Assembly (NCBI GenBank): GCA_019637155.1
Contig: JAHBWE010000005.1
Span: forward strand, 248,001-312,000
Source of the DNA: Labilithrix sp.
GTDB taxonomy: Bacteria > Myxococcota_A > Polyangia > Polyangiales > Polyangiaceae
Reading direction: 5' to 3'
Length of the DNA: 64,000 bases
Below, in pieces: positions 16,774 through 26,757 of the stretch. Position numbers and translations under genes: made by a program. The notes under the pieces are model-generated. The model was not told the DNA's origin. It made no database searches and was given only the letters and a program-made list of their open reading frames with translations. Numbering within the stretch: the stretch's first letter is position 1; each line of letters starts with the position of its first letter.

Positions 16774-19350
16774 ATGACCCTCTCCTACCGCCACCTCGCT
16801 GCTCTCTCGCTCCTCTCCCTCGCGGCCTGCGCGGCCGAGACCGACGAAGACGTCGCGTCCGCGGAGGGGGAAATCGGCTCCGTGAAGTCCTACTTCTCGG
16901 ACGCCAAGCGCCTCGACCTCGGGGACCTCACCCGCGTCTCGGTCGGCTTCGCCACCGACGGCCTCAACGACGCGCTCTCGACCTCGTCGGGCGCCCTCCG
17001 CGGCGGCCTCCGCTTCGAGGCTCCCTCCGTCTTCGCGCCGAAGGCCGACCCGAACCTCGTCCTCCCGGACCGCTTCGAGGTGAAGGCGCTCGACTCGATC
17101 GTCAGCGGCCTCGCCGCGCAGTTCGGCGAGAAGGAGCTCGGCACCGAGGTCAACGCGATCCGCCTCAAGCACCTCGAGTCGACCGCCGACGACTTCTTCG
17201 TCGAGAGCGCGTTCACGACCTCGGCCGGCATCGGCCCGTCCTGGAGCTTCGGCGCCGGCGGCTTCAACGGCACGAGCGTCACGCTCGGCTTCAACGCGGA
17301 CGCGGCGCTCACCTCGCGCGTCATCGTCGCGACGAAGAACGAGAGCCTCGGGTCGCTCCTCTCCGCGCCGCTCGAGGCGGTCAAGGCGAGCCGCGGCTTC
17401 GTCTACCCGCGCACGATGGCGGACATCAAGGGCATGAAGCCGGGCGAGATGTTCGCCCTCCGCGGCGCGGGCCAGCTCGGCGCGAACTTCGGCATCGGCG
17501 CCCCGATCTTCGTCACCGACCCCGGCTCGATCGGCTACCGCATCGTCGTCTCCGCCGGCGTCGCCGGCGTCGTGAAGGGGCAGATCGACGTGCAGCTCGT
17601 CCGCCTCGAGGGCGACGAGGTCGTCGTCGACGTCGGCGTCGAGAAGGGCCAGGGCGTCTCGTTCCGCGCCGGCATCGGCGACGAGTTCGGGATCAAGGGG
17701 ATCTGCGACGACGGCCAGAGCTGCCTCCGCGACGTCGACCTCGGCGGTCATCGCGTCGGCCTCAAGGGCATCGTCGAGAAGGCGGTCGAGAAGCAGGTCA
17801 ACAAGTACCTCTCCTTCTCGATCGCGGGCTCGGCCTCGAGCGGCTCCTCGCGCGTCAGCCTCTCCCGCTTCCGCGTCCACATGGACAAGGGCGGCGCCGA
17901 CACGCAGAAGGCGCTCGAGCAGCTCCTCAAGTTCGACCTCCGCCTCGCGCAGGCGATGTACAACCGCGACCTCGACCAGCGCGAGCCGGCCGTGTTCGCC
18001 GACTTCGACGCCGTGCGCGCCGCGACGACGACGACGCGCAACTTCGGCTTCGAGCTCCTCGGCATGAACATCTACCACCGCGCGGTCGTGAAGCGCGAAG
18101 GCACCTTCGTCCTCCAGACCCCGGACGGCGCGAAGTCGATCCTCTTCGATCACCTCGCGAAGGACGGCGGCTGGTTCCAGCGCAAGCACGGCTTCTCCCG
18201 CACCGGCATCGCGGCCGAGTCGATCGACGAGAGCAGCCCGACGTCGTTCAAGAGCGAGGCGAACCTCTTCATCCAGACGCTCTCCTCCGACAAGCACATG
18301 GACAACGACTTCGCGCTCGACAACATCGACGCGCTCATCCGCGGCGTCGCGGGCCAGGAGGTCGTCGACACGCTCGACGTCTACGGCAACGACATGGAGC
18401 GCACGCTCTGGCAGAAGTGCCCGGTCGAGGAGCGCCGCTCCGGCGGCGGCGACTCCGGCCCGACGACGAAGCACTGGGACGAGAAGTGCAACGTCCGCCT
18501 CCTCGACGATCCCGCGTTCATCGGGAAGAAGACGCAGGGCCTCGCCGCGATCGAGCCGAAGATCTCCCGCCTCGCCCCCGACTTCAAGGCGCTCGTCCGC
18601 AAGGCCGCCGAGATCCGGCTCACGCTCCAGTCGACCGGCATCCACGGCTTCGACGCGCTCTCCGGCCCCGGCGTCGCGGTGACGACCGAGGCGCGCTTCG
18701 ACGACAAGGCGCTCGAGATCCTCGCCTCGCGCTCGAAGGACGACTACCTCGCCGCGATGCGTGGCTACCTCTCGGCGGTGGACGCGAAGCGCCGCGAGGT
18801 CCGTGACGCGAACGACCGCCTCCGCGCCGGCCTCGCCGCCGAGTCCGACTCCGGCCGCACGGTCGAGCAGATGGCGAACATCTTCACCTCCCACGCCGCG
18901 AACTACCGCGCGATGTCGGCGGCGGAGAAGGCGCTCCCGCAGACGCTCGCCGGCAAGCGCTTCGTCTCGCACCCCCTCGCGATCCGCTTCACGGTCGAGG
19001 GCGACGCCCGCAAGATGCTCGAGGGCGCCGTCATCGACTCCGCCGCCCACCAGCGCGCCCTCACCGCGACCCGCCTCTTCGACGACCTGAAGAAGCGCGC
19101 CGACGGTATCGACGCCGACCTCGACGCCGAGCACGCGACCTTCTACCCGCTCCTCACCCTCGTCCCCGCGCAGAACCTCGAGGTCGCGCTCACGGTCGAC
19201 ACCGACGTCCGCTCCAGCTGGTTCGTGAAGCGCGAGCGCTTCATCAAGGCGGGCCTCGTCGACTCGATCACCACCGCGAAGGGCGCCGAGTCCTCGACCA
19301 TCTCCGCCGGCATGTTCGACCTCCGCAGCCTCATCGAGTCGAGCAAGTGA
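16774..19350 (+). CDS. Large lipoprotein of unknown function
   Basis: An 858-residue lipoprotein. The ATG at 16774 gives MTLSYRHLAALSLLSLAACA, a signal with lipobox LAAC; the TTG at 16756 would add a non-hydrophobic leader and is less likely. The mature part begins with acidic residues and then long beta-rich stretches (SFGAGGFNGTSVTLGFNADAA) and helices. Four Cys lie in ICDDGQSCLRD and in a KCPVEER/EKCNVRL pair, so disulfides are possible. No catalytic motif is recognised. It may be an envelope structural or secreted factor. It stands alone between convergent neighbours; the 225-bp region upstream is AT-richer than the genes around it. Confidence 0.75.
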   Translation: MTLSYRHLAALSLLSLAACAAETDEDVASAEGEIGSVKSYFSDAKRLDLGDLTRVSVGFATDGLNDALSTSSGALRGGLRFEAPSVFAPKADPNLVLPDRFEVKALDSIVSGLAAQFGEKELGTEVNAIRLKHLESTADDFFVESAFTTSAGIGPSWSFGAGGFNGTSVTLGFNADAALTSRVIVATKNESLGSLLSAPLEAVKASRGFVYPRTMADIKGMKPGEMFALRGAGQLGANFGIGAPIFVTDPGSIGYRIVVSAGVAGVVKGQIDVQLVRLEGDEVVVDVGVEKGQGVSFRAGIGDEFGIKGICDDGQSCLRDVDLGGHRVGLKGIVEKAVEKQVNKYLSFSIAGSASSGSSRVSLSRFRVHMDKGGADTQKALEQLLKFDLRLAQAMYNRDLDQREPAVFADFDAVRAATTTTRNFGFELLGMNIYHRAVVKREGTFVLQTPDGAKSILFDHLAKDGGWFQRKHGFSRTGIAAESIDESSPTSFKSEANLFIQTLSSDKHMDNDFALDNIDALIRGVAGQEVVDTLDVYGNDMERTLWQKCPVEERRSGGGDSGPTTKHWDEKCNVRLLDDPAFIGKKTQGLAAIEPKISRLAPDFKALVRKAAEIRLTLQSTGIHGFDALSGPGVAVTTEARFDDKALEILASRSKDDYLAAMRGYLSAVDAKRREVRDANDRLRAGLAAESDSGRTVEQMANIFTSHAANYRAMSAAEKALPQTLAGKRFVSHPLAIRFTVEGDARKMLEGAVIDSAAHQRALTATRLFDDLKKRADGIDADLDAEHATFYPLLTLVPAQNLEVALTVDTDVRSSWFVKRERFIKAGLVDSITTAKGAESSTISAGMFDLRSLIESSK

Positions 19351-19370
19351 GCCGCTGACCGGCTAACCCG

Positions 19371-19886
19371 CTAACCCGCTTCGGCTCGGATATCGCTCAT
19401 CGCTTCGTCGAACCAGCGGTGAACGGTACGAGGGAAGGGCCACATCCAGCCGTATTCGGCACCCGTGAAGCGCTGCGTGATGTGATCACGCAGCGCTTCC
19501 GCGTTTTGTACGCCGTAGACCTCGGCGGTGGCCTTCAGCGTCTCGACGTACGCCTCCCACTCGATGCGCGCGCGGCCGTAGGCGAGGCCGAGCGGGAAGA
19601 ACGGCACGAGGTAGACGAAGCTCATCACGAGGTCGCCCATCCGCGCGCGCTGCCGCAGGTGGACGCGCTCGTGACGGAGGAGGATGTACTTGTCGTCGTC
19701 CGTCATCGCGTCCCACGAGTCGGGGACCCAGAGCGTGCCGAAGAGCACCGTGTGATAGTGTGTAAGATACACGCGTTGCCCGCCCAGCGTGAGGGCGGCG
19801 AGCGCGACGTGGATCGCCTTCTGGAGCTTGCTGTTCCTTTTGTGCCGGATGCGGAACTTGGGGAACTCCGCGTCGAGCTCGGACAT
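19371..19886 (-). CDS. Small putative zinc peptidase with HExxH motif
   Basis: A 171-residue protein. The ATG at 19886 overlaps the stop of the glycosylase gene (TGATG), so it is translated by coupling; longer open sequence upstream belongs to that gene. The motif LLRHERVHLRQRARMG contains H-E-R-V-H, a zincin-type HExxH, and the downstream IEWEAYVETLKATAEVYG offers a Glu for a third ligand. A hydrophobic stretch (VMSFVYLVPFFPLGLAYG) follows the motif. The family is not known to me. It is the last gene of an lhr-nei operon, a repair context that gives no direct clue to its substrate. Confidence 0.65.
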   Translation of the reverse strand: MSELDAEFPKFRIRHKRNSKLQKAIHVALAALTLGGQRVYLTHYHTVLFGTLWVPDSWDAMTDDDKYILLRHERVHLRQRARMGDLVMSFVYLVPFFPLGLAYGRARIEWEAYVETLKATAEVYGVQNAEALRDHITQRFTGAEYGWMWPFPRTVHRWFDEAMSDIRAEAG

Positions 19887-20692
19887 CAGGCGGGCGAGGC
19901 GAGAGGCTGACAACGAGGGCACCAGTAGGTGGAGCGGCCGGGAGACGGACCTTGCATGAAGCGCTGGATCGGGGTCCCGCACTCGAAGCAGGGCCTGTGC
20001 GCTCGATTGTAGACCCAGAGGCGCGGGCCGCGGAGCGCCGCGCGCGTGGTGCGCGGTCCGGGGCGGAGGTTCTGGCGGAGGAGCGCGCTCGCGCGGCGCA
20101 AGAGCGCGAGGAGGACGTCGTCGCTCACGGCGGAGAGCATCGCCGCCGGCGCGACGCGCTCGAGGAAGCAGACCTCGGACTTGTAGACGTTGCCGATCCC
20201 CGCCGCGGCGCGCTGGACGAGGAGCGCGTCGGCGATCGCGCGGTCGCCGAGCGCGCGGAAGCGTCGCAGCGCCTCGGCCGCGTCCCAGCTCGGGTCGCAG
20301 AGATCGGGGCCGAGCGACGCGAGGTCGTCCGCGCGCGCGGCCTGCTTCGGGCGGAGGACGCGGAGGACCGGGAGCTTGGTGCCGACGATCGCGCGGACGC
20401 CGCGCACGGCGAGGCGCAGGTCGGGCTCGGTCGTGCGCGGACGGTAGAACGCGGAGCGGGGGCGTTCGGCGAAGAGGCGGCCTTCCATGCGGAGGTGGAC
20501 GTGCAAGACGCGCTCGTCGTCGAAGCGGATGAGCAGGTTCTTGCCGCGGGCTTCGACCTTCGTCACCGTGCGGCCGACGAGCGACTTCGTGTCGGCGGCG
20601 GGGAGCTTTCGCGCGGTGAAGGCGACGACCTCGCGTCCGACGAGCGGCTGGAGCTTCGCCGCGAGGTTCCAGATCGAGTCGCCCTCAGGCAT
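19886..20692 (-). CDS. nei: Fpg/Nei-family DNA glycosylase (endonuclease VIII-like)
   Basis: A 268-residue bifunctional glycosylase/AP lyase that removes oxidised bases. After Met removal the catalytic Pro and Glu are exposed (PEGDSIWNLA). The H2TH region has AAGIGNVYKSEVCF, and the C-terminal zinc finger has CFECGTPIQRF and YWCPRCQ (four Cys). The PEGD start and loop spacing suit the Nei branch better than Fpg, although this is not decisive. It overlaps the end of lhr by eight bases and is coupled to the next gene. Linkage of lhr with nei is also known in actinobacteria, which supports a joint repair function. Confidence 0.9.
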   Translation of the reverse strand: MPEGDSIWNLAAKLQPLVGREVVAFTARKLPAADTKSLVGRTVTKVEARGKNLLIRFDDERVLHVHLRMEGRLFAERPRSAFYRPRTTEPDLRLAVRGVRAIVGTKLPVLRVLRPKQAARADDLASLGPDLCDPSWDAAEALRRFRALGDRAIADALLVQRAAAGIGNVYKSEVCFLERVAPAAMLSAVSDDVLLALLRRASALLRQNLRPGPRTTRAALRGPRLWVYNRAHRPCFECGTPIQRFMQGPSPGRSTYWCPRCQPLASPA

Positions 20693-23600
20693 CGAGCGCT
20701 TCGAAGTCGGTGTCGAACGACGTCGCGTCGTCGTCGCTCGCGGTCTCGTCCTCCGCGTCCTCCGCGCCGAAGTCGAAGTCGATGCCGACGTCGGGGCGGG
20801 CGCCCAGGCGCGCGCGGCCGAAGGACTTGGTCGTCTCGGGGATGCGGACGAGCTCGCCCTGACGGCGCGCGAACCCGTGCTCCGCGAAGAGCGGCGCGAA
20901 CGGGCTGTCGCGCGCGGGCTCGCCGTCGATCGTGTCGAGGACGATCACGCGCACCTGCTCGGCGAGCACGCGCGCGAGCCGATGCGCGTCCTGCGACCGC
21001 GCGGGCTCGTCCTCCGCGAAGAACGTCGCGACGTGCCGCCCGCTCTTCGCGATCCACGCGAGGAGCCGCCCTTCCTGCAAGACGACCCGCGCACCGGGCG
21101 CGCGCTGCGCGGTGCGGCCGCGCGCAGCGGGCCAGGGGAGGAGCCCGCCGTACGGGTTCGCCGGATCGGTCGCCGCGAGGACGACGGGGCGCGGCTCGTC
21201 GTCTTCGGCGCGGCGCGCGCTACGGAGGCGCTCCTCTGCGCCGGGGAGCGCGAACTGGGTCGCGCCGCGGCCGGCGACGAAGTAGCCGCGATGGAGGCGG
21301 CCTTGCTCCTCCATCGCGCGGTAGACGTCGTAGACGTACGAGAAGCCGCCGGGGAGGCCCTCCGCGGCGGCGGCCTCACGCAGCACGACGCCGTAGCGCT
21401 CGAGCAGCGCGCGCGAGATCGCGGCCGCGCGCTCGGTCGGCGATGGCGTCTCCGCCCAGCGCGAGGAGCGGAGCGACCATCGGCCTTCGGAGCCGGGCAG
21501 CCCGCCGCGCGAGCGCAGGAAGCGGTGGCGGCGCTGGCGCCCGCTCACGTCGTCGCCCCCGCTCCGCGCGAGGCTGCGGAGCGGCTCGAGCGCGTCGTTC
21601 GTGACCTCGCCGCTCCACACGAGGTCCCAGAGCGCGTCGAGGACGTCGCGCGGATAGCCGCCGATCGTGCGCGCGATCTCGGCGAAGAACACGGCGCCGC
21701 GGCGCGCGAAGAGATCGCGGAGCGCGACGTGGAGGGGGCCCGACGGCGGCTCGTCGATCCGCGGCGCGGCGAGCAACGCCTCGCGCTCGGTGAGGTAGAG
21801 CGCGATGCGTCCGTCGGTCGATCCGATCGGCGACACGCCGGCCCACACCACCTCGCCGGTCGCGAAGAGCTGATCGAGGTGGTGCGGGCGGAAACCAGGC
21901 ACGCGCGCGGGCAGCACCTCGCGCTCGAGGACCGAGAAGGGGATCGGGCAACCTTCCAGTTGTGTGATGACCTTGAGCAGCACGCTGCTCGGATCGCCAC
22001 GCGAGCCGCCCTCCGCGCCTTGCCACGCGACGAGGAACCGCGCGAACGCCTCCGGCGCGACCGGCTCGATCGCCTTGCGCAGCCGCGCGAGCGTCTTCTG
22101 CTTCAACGCGCGCAGCACCTCCACGTCGACGTACTCGGGCGGCGCGTCGGCGCGTGCGCCGGCGGGCAAGGGGAGGAACGCGCCCGTCGTGAGCTTGCCG
22201 CGCGTGACGAGCGCCTCGAGCGCGGTCACGATCGCGGCCTCGCCGATCCCCCATCGCGCCGCGAGCGCCTCCGCGGTGAAGGGCCCGTGCGTGCGCGCCC
22301 AGCGCCCGGCGAGGCTCGCGAGCGCGCCCTCCGTCGGCTCGAGGAAGACCGCGGGGAGGCCGCGCTCCGGGACGATGCCGAGCGCGTCGCGGTAGCGCGC
22401 GACGTCCTCGACCGCGACGACGCGCGCCTCCCCCGCGAGCCGGACGCGCACGACGCGCTTCGCCCGCACGAGATCGTCGATCCATTCGCGCTCCGCGCTG
22501 CGCGCCGCGAGCTCCTCCTCCGAGAGATCGCCGAGCCACAAGAGCACGTCGTGCACCGCGTCGGCGTGCTTGAGCGGCCACTCGAGGCGCTGGAGCATCC
22601 GTTCGTGCTCGAGCACCACCTCGGGATCGAGGAGCTTCCGCAGCTCGACCTCGCCGAGGAGCTCGCGGAGCTGGGCGTGATCGATCGTCAGCGCCTGCGC
22701 GCGCCGCTCCGCCGCGGGGGCGTCCTCGTCGTAGATGAAGTTGCCGACGAACGCGAAGAGGAGCGACGACGCGAACGGCGACGGCGCCGGCGCGTCCACC
22801 GTGACGACGCGGATCTTCCGTGCCTCGACCGCGCGCAAGAGCTCCACGAGGCCGGGCAGATCGAATGCGTCGCGCAGCACCTCGCGGTACGTCTCGAGGA
22901 CGATCGGGAACGCGGGGTACTGCGAGGCGACCGCGAGCAAGTCGGCGGAGCGCTTCCGCTGCGCCCAGAGCGGCGTGCGCTTGCCGATCGACTGCCGCGG
23001 AAGGAGCAGCGCGCGCGCGGCGGACTCGCGGAAGCGCGCGGCGAACAAGGACGATCCGGCGAGCTCGCGCGTGACGATGTCCTCGATCTCCTCCGACGAC
23101 GGGAGCAGGAGCTCCGTCGGCGGCGCGGACTCGCCGCCGGGCACGCGGAACACCATGCCGTCGTCGGACCAGACCGCCTCGATGTCGCCGGCGCGCTCCT
23201 CGCGCAGGCGCGCGAGCGCCGCCATCGCCCACGGCGCGTGCACGCGCGCGCCGAAGGGCGTCAGCACGCAGATGCGGAGATCGCCGAGCTCGTCCGGCAC
23301 CCGCTCTACCACGATCGTCTTGTCGCTCGGGACCGCGCCCGCCGTCTTCACCTCCTCGGCGACGTACGCCACGAGGTCGTTCGCGGCGCGCCCGTCGAGG
23401 TGATGCTCCGTCCTCAGGAGATCGATCGCGCCTCCTCTCGCCTCCGCGATCCGGCGCGTGAGCTTCCCGATGCGCGCGCCGAACGCCACCGTGCGCCCCG
23501 CGCGATCGCCGTGCCAGAACGGCATCTTGCCGGGGATGCCGGCCGCCGGCGTCACGAGGACGCGATCGCGCGTGATCTCCTCCGCGCGCCACGACGAGGC

Positions 23601-25421
23601 GCCGAGGAGGAACACCTCGCCCTCGCGCAGCTCGAAGACCATCTCCTCGTCGAGCTCGCCGACGCGGCGCGACGTCTTGCCCTTGCTCGATCCCTTCGCG
23701 ACCTCGCCGTCGGCGCTTGCGTCGTCCTTGAGGAACACGCCGTAGAGCCCGCGGTCCGGGATCGTGCCGCCGTTCAGGATCGCGAGCCGCTGCGCTCCGG
23801 CGCGCGGTGCGATCGTCCCCGCGGTGCGGTCCCACGTGATGCGCGGGCGGAGGTCGGCGAATTCGTCGCTCGGGTAGCGCCCCGCGAGCATGTCGAGCAC
23901 GCCGTCGAAGCTCGATCGCGGCAGGTCCGCGAACGGCGCCGCGCCGCGCACGAGGTCCCAGAGCGCCTCGACGTCGGTGACGACGTGCTCGTCCTCGCGC
24001 TTCTTCTTCCGCGCGCTTCGCTTCGCGCCGCTCCGTCCCGCCAGCCCGATCGCCGCGATCGCGACGATCTGCTGCGCGAGCACGTCGAGCGGGTTCCGCG
24101 CGAAGTAGGTGGTCTCGACGTCGCCGTCCTCGATCCCGGTCGCGGCGGCGGCGCAGGCGAGGAGGTCGTGCTTGTGCTTCGGGACGAGCACGCCGGAGGG
24201 CACGCCGCCGACGTGGTGGCTCGCGCGGCCGATGCGCTGGATGCCGGAGGCGATCGACGGCGGCGCCTCGACCTGGATGACCTGATCGACCGCGCCCATG
24301 TCGATCCCGAGCTCGAGGCTCGACGTCGCGACGATGCACGGCAGGTTGCCGGCCTTGAGCCGCTCCTCCGTCGCGCGCCGCGTCTCCTTCGCGACCGAGC
24401 CGTGGTGCGCGAGCGCGATCTCCTCGCCCGCGGTCTCGTTGAGCGCGGTCGCGAGGCGCTCCGCGAGGCGGCGGCTGTTGACGAAGATCATCGTCGACCG
24501 CGCCATCCGCACGCGCTCGACGAGCCGCGCGTGCACCTGCGGCCAGATGCTCCGCTGATCCTCCTCTTCCTCCAGGTCGTCGAGCGGTCCGCGCAGCTCC
24601 TCCAGCACCGGCGGCAGCGGCGGCGGGACCTCGACCGTGATCGACAGCGTCTTCTTCGCCGACGCGTCGACGATCTCCACCGGCCGCGGCGTCACCTTCT
24701 TCCCGCGCGCCTCCGCGCCGCCGAGGAGCTTCGCGATCTCCTCGAGCGGCCGCTGCGTCGCGGAGAGCCCCACGCGCTGGAGCGGCACGTCGACGCCCAC
24801 GCCGCGCCGCAGCGCCTCGAGCCTCTCGAGCGAGAGGAAGAGGTGCGCGCCGCGCTTGCTCGCGGCCATCTGGTGGATCTCGTCGATGATGACGGTCTCG
24901 ATCGACGTGAGGATCTCGCGCTGCGACGAGGTGAGCAGCAAGTAGAGCGACTCCGGCGTCGTGATGAGCACGTCCGGCGGCGCGCGCAGCATCTTCGTGC
25001 GATCCGCGGCGGGCGTGTCGCCGGTGCGCACCGCGACCTCGAGCTGCCGCATCGGAGCGCCGAGCCGGCCCGCGGCCGCGGCGACGCCGACGATCGGCGC
25101 GCGCAGGTTCCGCTCGACGTCGACCGCGAGCGCCTTGAGCGGCGAGACGTAGAGGACCTTGAGCCGCTTCTTCGGCTCGGGCTCGGGCGCGTTGGCGAGC
25201 CGATCGATCGCGGAGAAGAACGCGGCGAGCGTCTTGCCCGATCCGGTCGGCGCGAGCAGGAGCGTGGTCTTCCCCGCCGCGATGTGCGGCCACGCCATCG
25301 CCTGCGCGAGCGTCGGCTCCCCGAGCGCGGCGCGGAACCACGAGCGCGACGCCTCGTGGAACCCGCCGAGCGGATCCACCGCCGGCCGAGCTTTGGCGGA
25401 CCTCGCCATCCTCGACACCAT
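20685..25421 (-). CDS. lhr: Lhr-type large DNA helicase
   Basis: A 1578-residue superfamily 2 helicase of full Lhr length. Visible motifs are LLLAPTGSGKTLAAF (Walker A, about residues 53-67), TPESLYLLLTS, VIIDEIHQMA (DEIH box near residue 180), FVNSRRLAERLATALN, LELGIDMGAVDQVIQ and QRIGRASHHVGG (motif VI). The remaining 900 residues include the winged-helix, beta-barrel and large C-terminal domains typical of long Lhr proteins, ending in an acidic tail. Lhr translocates 3' to 5' on single-stranded DNA and acts in repair. ATG 25421 is the first start; ATG 25409 (MARSAK) is also possible. Confidence 0.93.
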   Translation of the reverse strand: MVSRMARSAKARPAVDPLGGFHEASRSWFRAALGEPTLAQAMAWPHIAAGKTTLLLAPTGSGKTLAAFFSAIDRLANAPEPEPKKRLKVLYVSPLKALAVDVERNLRAPIVGVAAAAGRLGAPMRQLEVAVRTGDTPAADRTKMLRAPPDVLITTPESLYLLLTSSQREILTSIETVIIDEIHQMAASKRGAHLFLSLERLEALRRGVGVDVPLQRVGLSATQRPLEEIAKLLGGAEARGKKVTPRPVEIVDASAKKTLSITVEVPPPLPPVLEELRGPLDDLEEEEDQRSIWPQVHARLVERVRMARSTMIFVNSRRLAERLATALNETAGEEIALAHHGSVAKETRRATEERLKAGNLPCIVATSSLELGIDMGAVDQVIQVEAPPSIASGIQRIGRASHHVGGVPSGVLVPKHKHDLLACAAAATGIEDGDVETTYFARNPLDVLAQQIVAIAAIGLAGRSGAKRSARKKKREDEHVVTDVEALWDLVRGAAPFADLPRSSFDGVLDMLAGRYPSDEFADLRPRITWDRTAGTIAPRAGAQRLAILNGGTIPDRGLYGVFLKDDASADGEVAKGSSKGKTSRRVGELDEEMVFELREGEVFLLGASSWRAEEITRDRVLVTPAAGIPGKMPFWHGDRAGRTVAFGARIGKLTRRIAEARGGAIDLLRTEHHLDGRAANDLVAYVAEEVKTAGAVPSDKTIVVERVPDELGDLRICVLTPFGARVHAPWAMAALARLREERAGDIEAVWSDDGMVFRVPGGESAPPTELLLPSSEEIEDIVTRELAGSSLFAARFRESAARALLLPRQSIGKRTPLWAQRKRSADLLAVASQYPAFPIVLETYREVLRDAFDLPGLVELLRAVEARKIRVVTVDAPAPSPFASSLLFAFVGNFIYDEDAPAAERRAQALTIDHAQLRELLGEVELRKLLDPEVVLEHERMLQRLEWPLKHADAVHDVLLWLGDLSEEELAARSAEREWIDDLVRAKRVVRVRLAGEARVVAVEDVARYRDALGIVPERGLPAVFLEPTEGALASLAGRWARTHGPFTAEALAARWGIGEAAIVTALEALVTRGKLTTGAFLPLPAGARADAPPEYVDVEVLRALKQKTLARLRKAIEPVAPEAFARFLVAWQGAEGGSRGDPSSVLLKVITQLEGCPIPFSVLEREVLPARVPGFRPHHLDQLFATGEVVWAGVSPIGSTDGRIALYLTEREALLAAPRIDEPPSGPLHVALRDLFARRGAVFFAEIARTIGGYPRDVLDALWDLVWSGEVTNDALEPLRSLARSGGDDVSGRQRRHRFLRSRGGLPGSEGRWSLRSSRWAETPSPTERAAAISRALLERYGVVLREAAAAEGLPGGFSYVYDVYRAMEEQGRLHRGYFVAGRGATQFALPGAEERLRSARRAEDDEPRPVVLAATDPANPYGGLLPWPAARGRTAQRAPGARVVLQEGRLLAWIAKSGRHVATFFAEDEPARSQDAHRLARVLAEQVRVIVLDTIDGEPARDSPFAPLFAEHGFARRQGELVRIPETTKSFGRARLGARPDVGIDFDFGAEDAEDETASDDDATSFDTDFEALDA

Positions 25422-25483
25422 GGCGCGGCGCCCGAAGAAAAGGAAGCGTCGAACCTGTCAGGGTGCTGTCAGGTTTCACGGAG

Positions 25484-26674
25484 TCACGGCGCGGCGAGCG
25501 TGCCCTCGGTGAGGCAGGTCGAGCCGACGTTGGGCGAGAGGTGCTTCGCGCCGGTCGTGCTCGCGCCGCTCGTCGAGTTGATGCGGATGCGGCCCGCGCC
25601 GCCGCCGCCGCCGGGGGCGTTGTCGCCCGCGAGCGCGGTCGCGTCGCCGCCGTCGATCTGGCCGCCGCCGCTGCCGCTTCCGCCGAGCGAGCCGTTCGCG
25701 AGCGCGGCGCTCTCTGCGGCGGTGGAGCTGAGCTGCGCGTTCTGCCCGAAGTCCTTCGCGCCGCCGGCGCCGCCCTCGGCGAGGAGCGAGCCCGCGAGCG
25801 TGACGGTCGGCGCCTCGATCAGGATCGCTCCGCCCGAGCCGCCGCCGGAGCCGTGCTGCGTGCCCGCCGCGCCGACGAACGCGCCGCCGCCGCCACCGGC
25901 GGCGACGATGCCGTTCGCGCCGAGGGTGAACGTCGTGCCCGCGACGAGCTGCACCGCGCCGCCGCCCGATCCGGAGTTTGGGAGCGTGCCGGCGCCGCCG
26001 GTCGAGCCGCCGACGAGCGGGACGTTCTCGGGCGTGCCGTACGCCGCGCCGCCGGCCGCCGGCGTGCCGCCGGTCGTGAGCGCAGCGCCTTTGCCGCCGG
26101 CGCCGCAGTACCCGCCGCCGCCCGCGCCGTTGGTGGTGGACCCCGCGCCGCCGCCGCCCGGCCCCGCGCCCTGGACGTCGCCCGACGTGCCGTGCACGAA
26201 GCCGCCCGCGGTCGCGTAGTCGCGATCGGCGCTCACGTCGATCGTGCCCTGCACGTCGAAGGACTCGAGCGCCACGATCGCGAGCGCGAAGGTGCCCTTC
26301 GGAACGATGCGCGCGTTCGGCTCGACGCGGACGCTCTTCGCGACGTACATGCCGATCTTGCCCGCCCCCGGCTGATCGACGGTGACGTACTGCACGAGGT
26401 CGTTGTCGATGCAGCTCACCTCCTTCGTCTCCGTGTGAAACGTGCAGTTTGCATGGCTCACGACGACGTCACCGAGCTTCGACGCGTCGACGCCGTCGAG
26501 CTTCAGGTTGCTCAGCTGGAACGGCACCGTCGCCGGCGTCGGCGCGGCCGCCTCCGGCGTCGTCCCGCCCGCGTCGGGCGTCCCCGTATCGACCGGCGCC
26601 GGCTCGTTGGTGGTCGTGATCGTGCAGCCGGCGACGAGAGCAACGAGAGCAGGGACGACGAAGACGAAACGCAT
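25484..26674 (-). CDS. Glycine-rich lipoprotein
   Basis: A 396-residue surface-type lipoprotein: MRFVFVVPALVALVAGCTIT with lipobox VAGC, a Thr/Pro/Ala linker, a beta region of about 100 residues, then about 230 residues dominated by Gly, Ala and Ser (GPGGGGAGSTTNGAGGGG, SGSGGGQIDGGDATALAG). Such Gly-rich strings within a beta-helix-like pattern (IDVSADRDY, ILIEAPTVTLAGSLLAEG) are seen in secreted adhesin-like proteins of delta-proteobacteria. No enzyme motif. It lies 62 bases upstream of lhr in the same orientation. Its strongly repetitive coding sequence makes its length prone to change. Confidence 0.75.
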   Translation of the reverse strand: MRFVFVVPALVALVAGCTITTTNEPAPVDTGTPDAGGTTPEAAAPTPATVPFQLSNLKLDGVDASKLGDVVVSHANCTFHTETKEVSCIDNDLVQYVTVDQPGAGKIGMYVAKSVRVEPNARIVPKGTFALAIVALESFDVQGTIDVSADRDYATAGGFVHGTSGDVQGAGPGGGGAGSTTNGAGGGGYCGAGGKGAALTTGGTPAAGGAAYGTPENVPLVGGSTGGAGTLPNSGSGGGAVQLVAGTTFTLGANGIVAAGGGGGAFVGAAGTQHGSGGGSGGAILIEAPTVTLAGSLLAEGGAGGAKDFGQNAQLSSTAAESAALANGSLGGSGSGGGQIDGGDATALAGDNAPGGGGGAGRIRINSTSGASTTGAKHLSPNVGSTCLTEGTLAAP

Positions 26675-26757
26675 ACGGCAAACCTCCGGAAAGGGGTGGG
26701 GGAGCGACCAACGTAGGACGCTCGTTTTCGCCCGGTGTCACCCGGTCGGTCTACGCG

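Noticed and set aside
16549..19134. Upstream extension of the Tudor-tail protein
   Set aside because: It runs antisense through the large lipoprotein gene and is Val/Glu/Arg-rich noise; the ATG at 16548 is a better start.
20487..26219. 1910-residue plus-strand open frame
   Set aside because: It lies opposite lhr and the glycine-rich lipoprotein and is an artefact of third-position GC.
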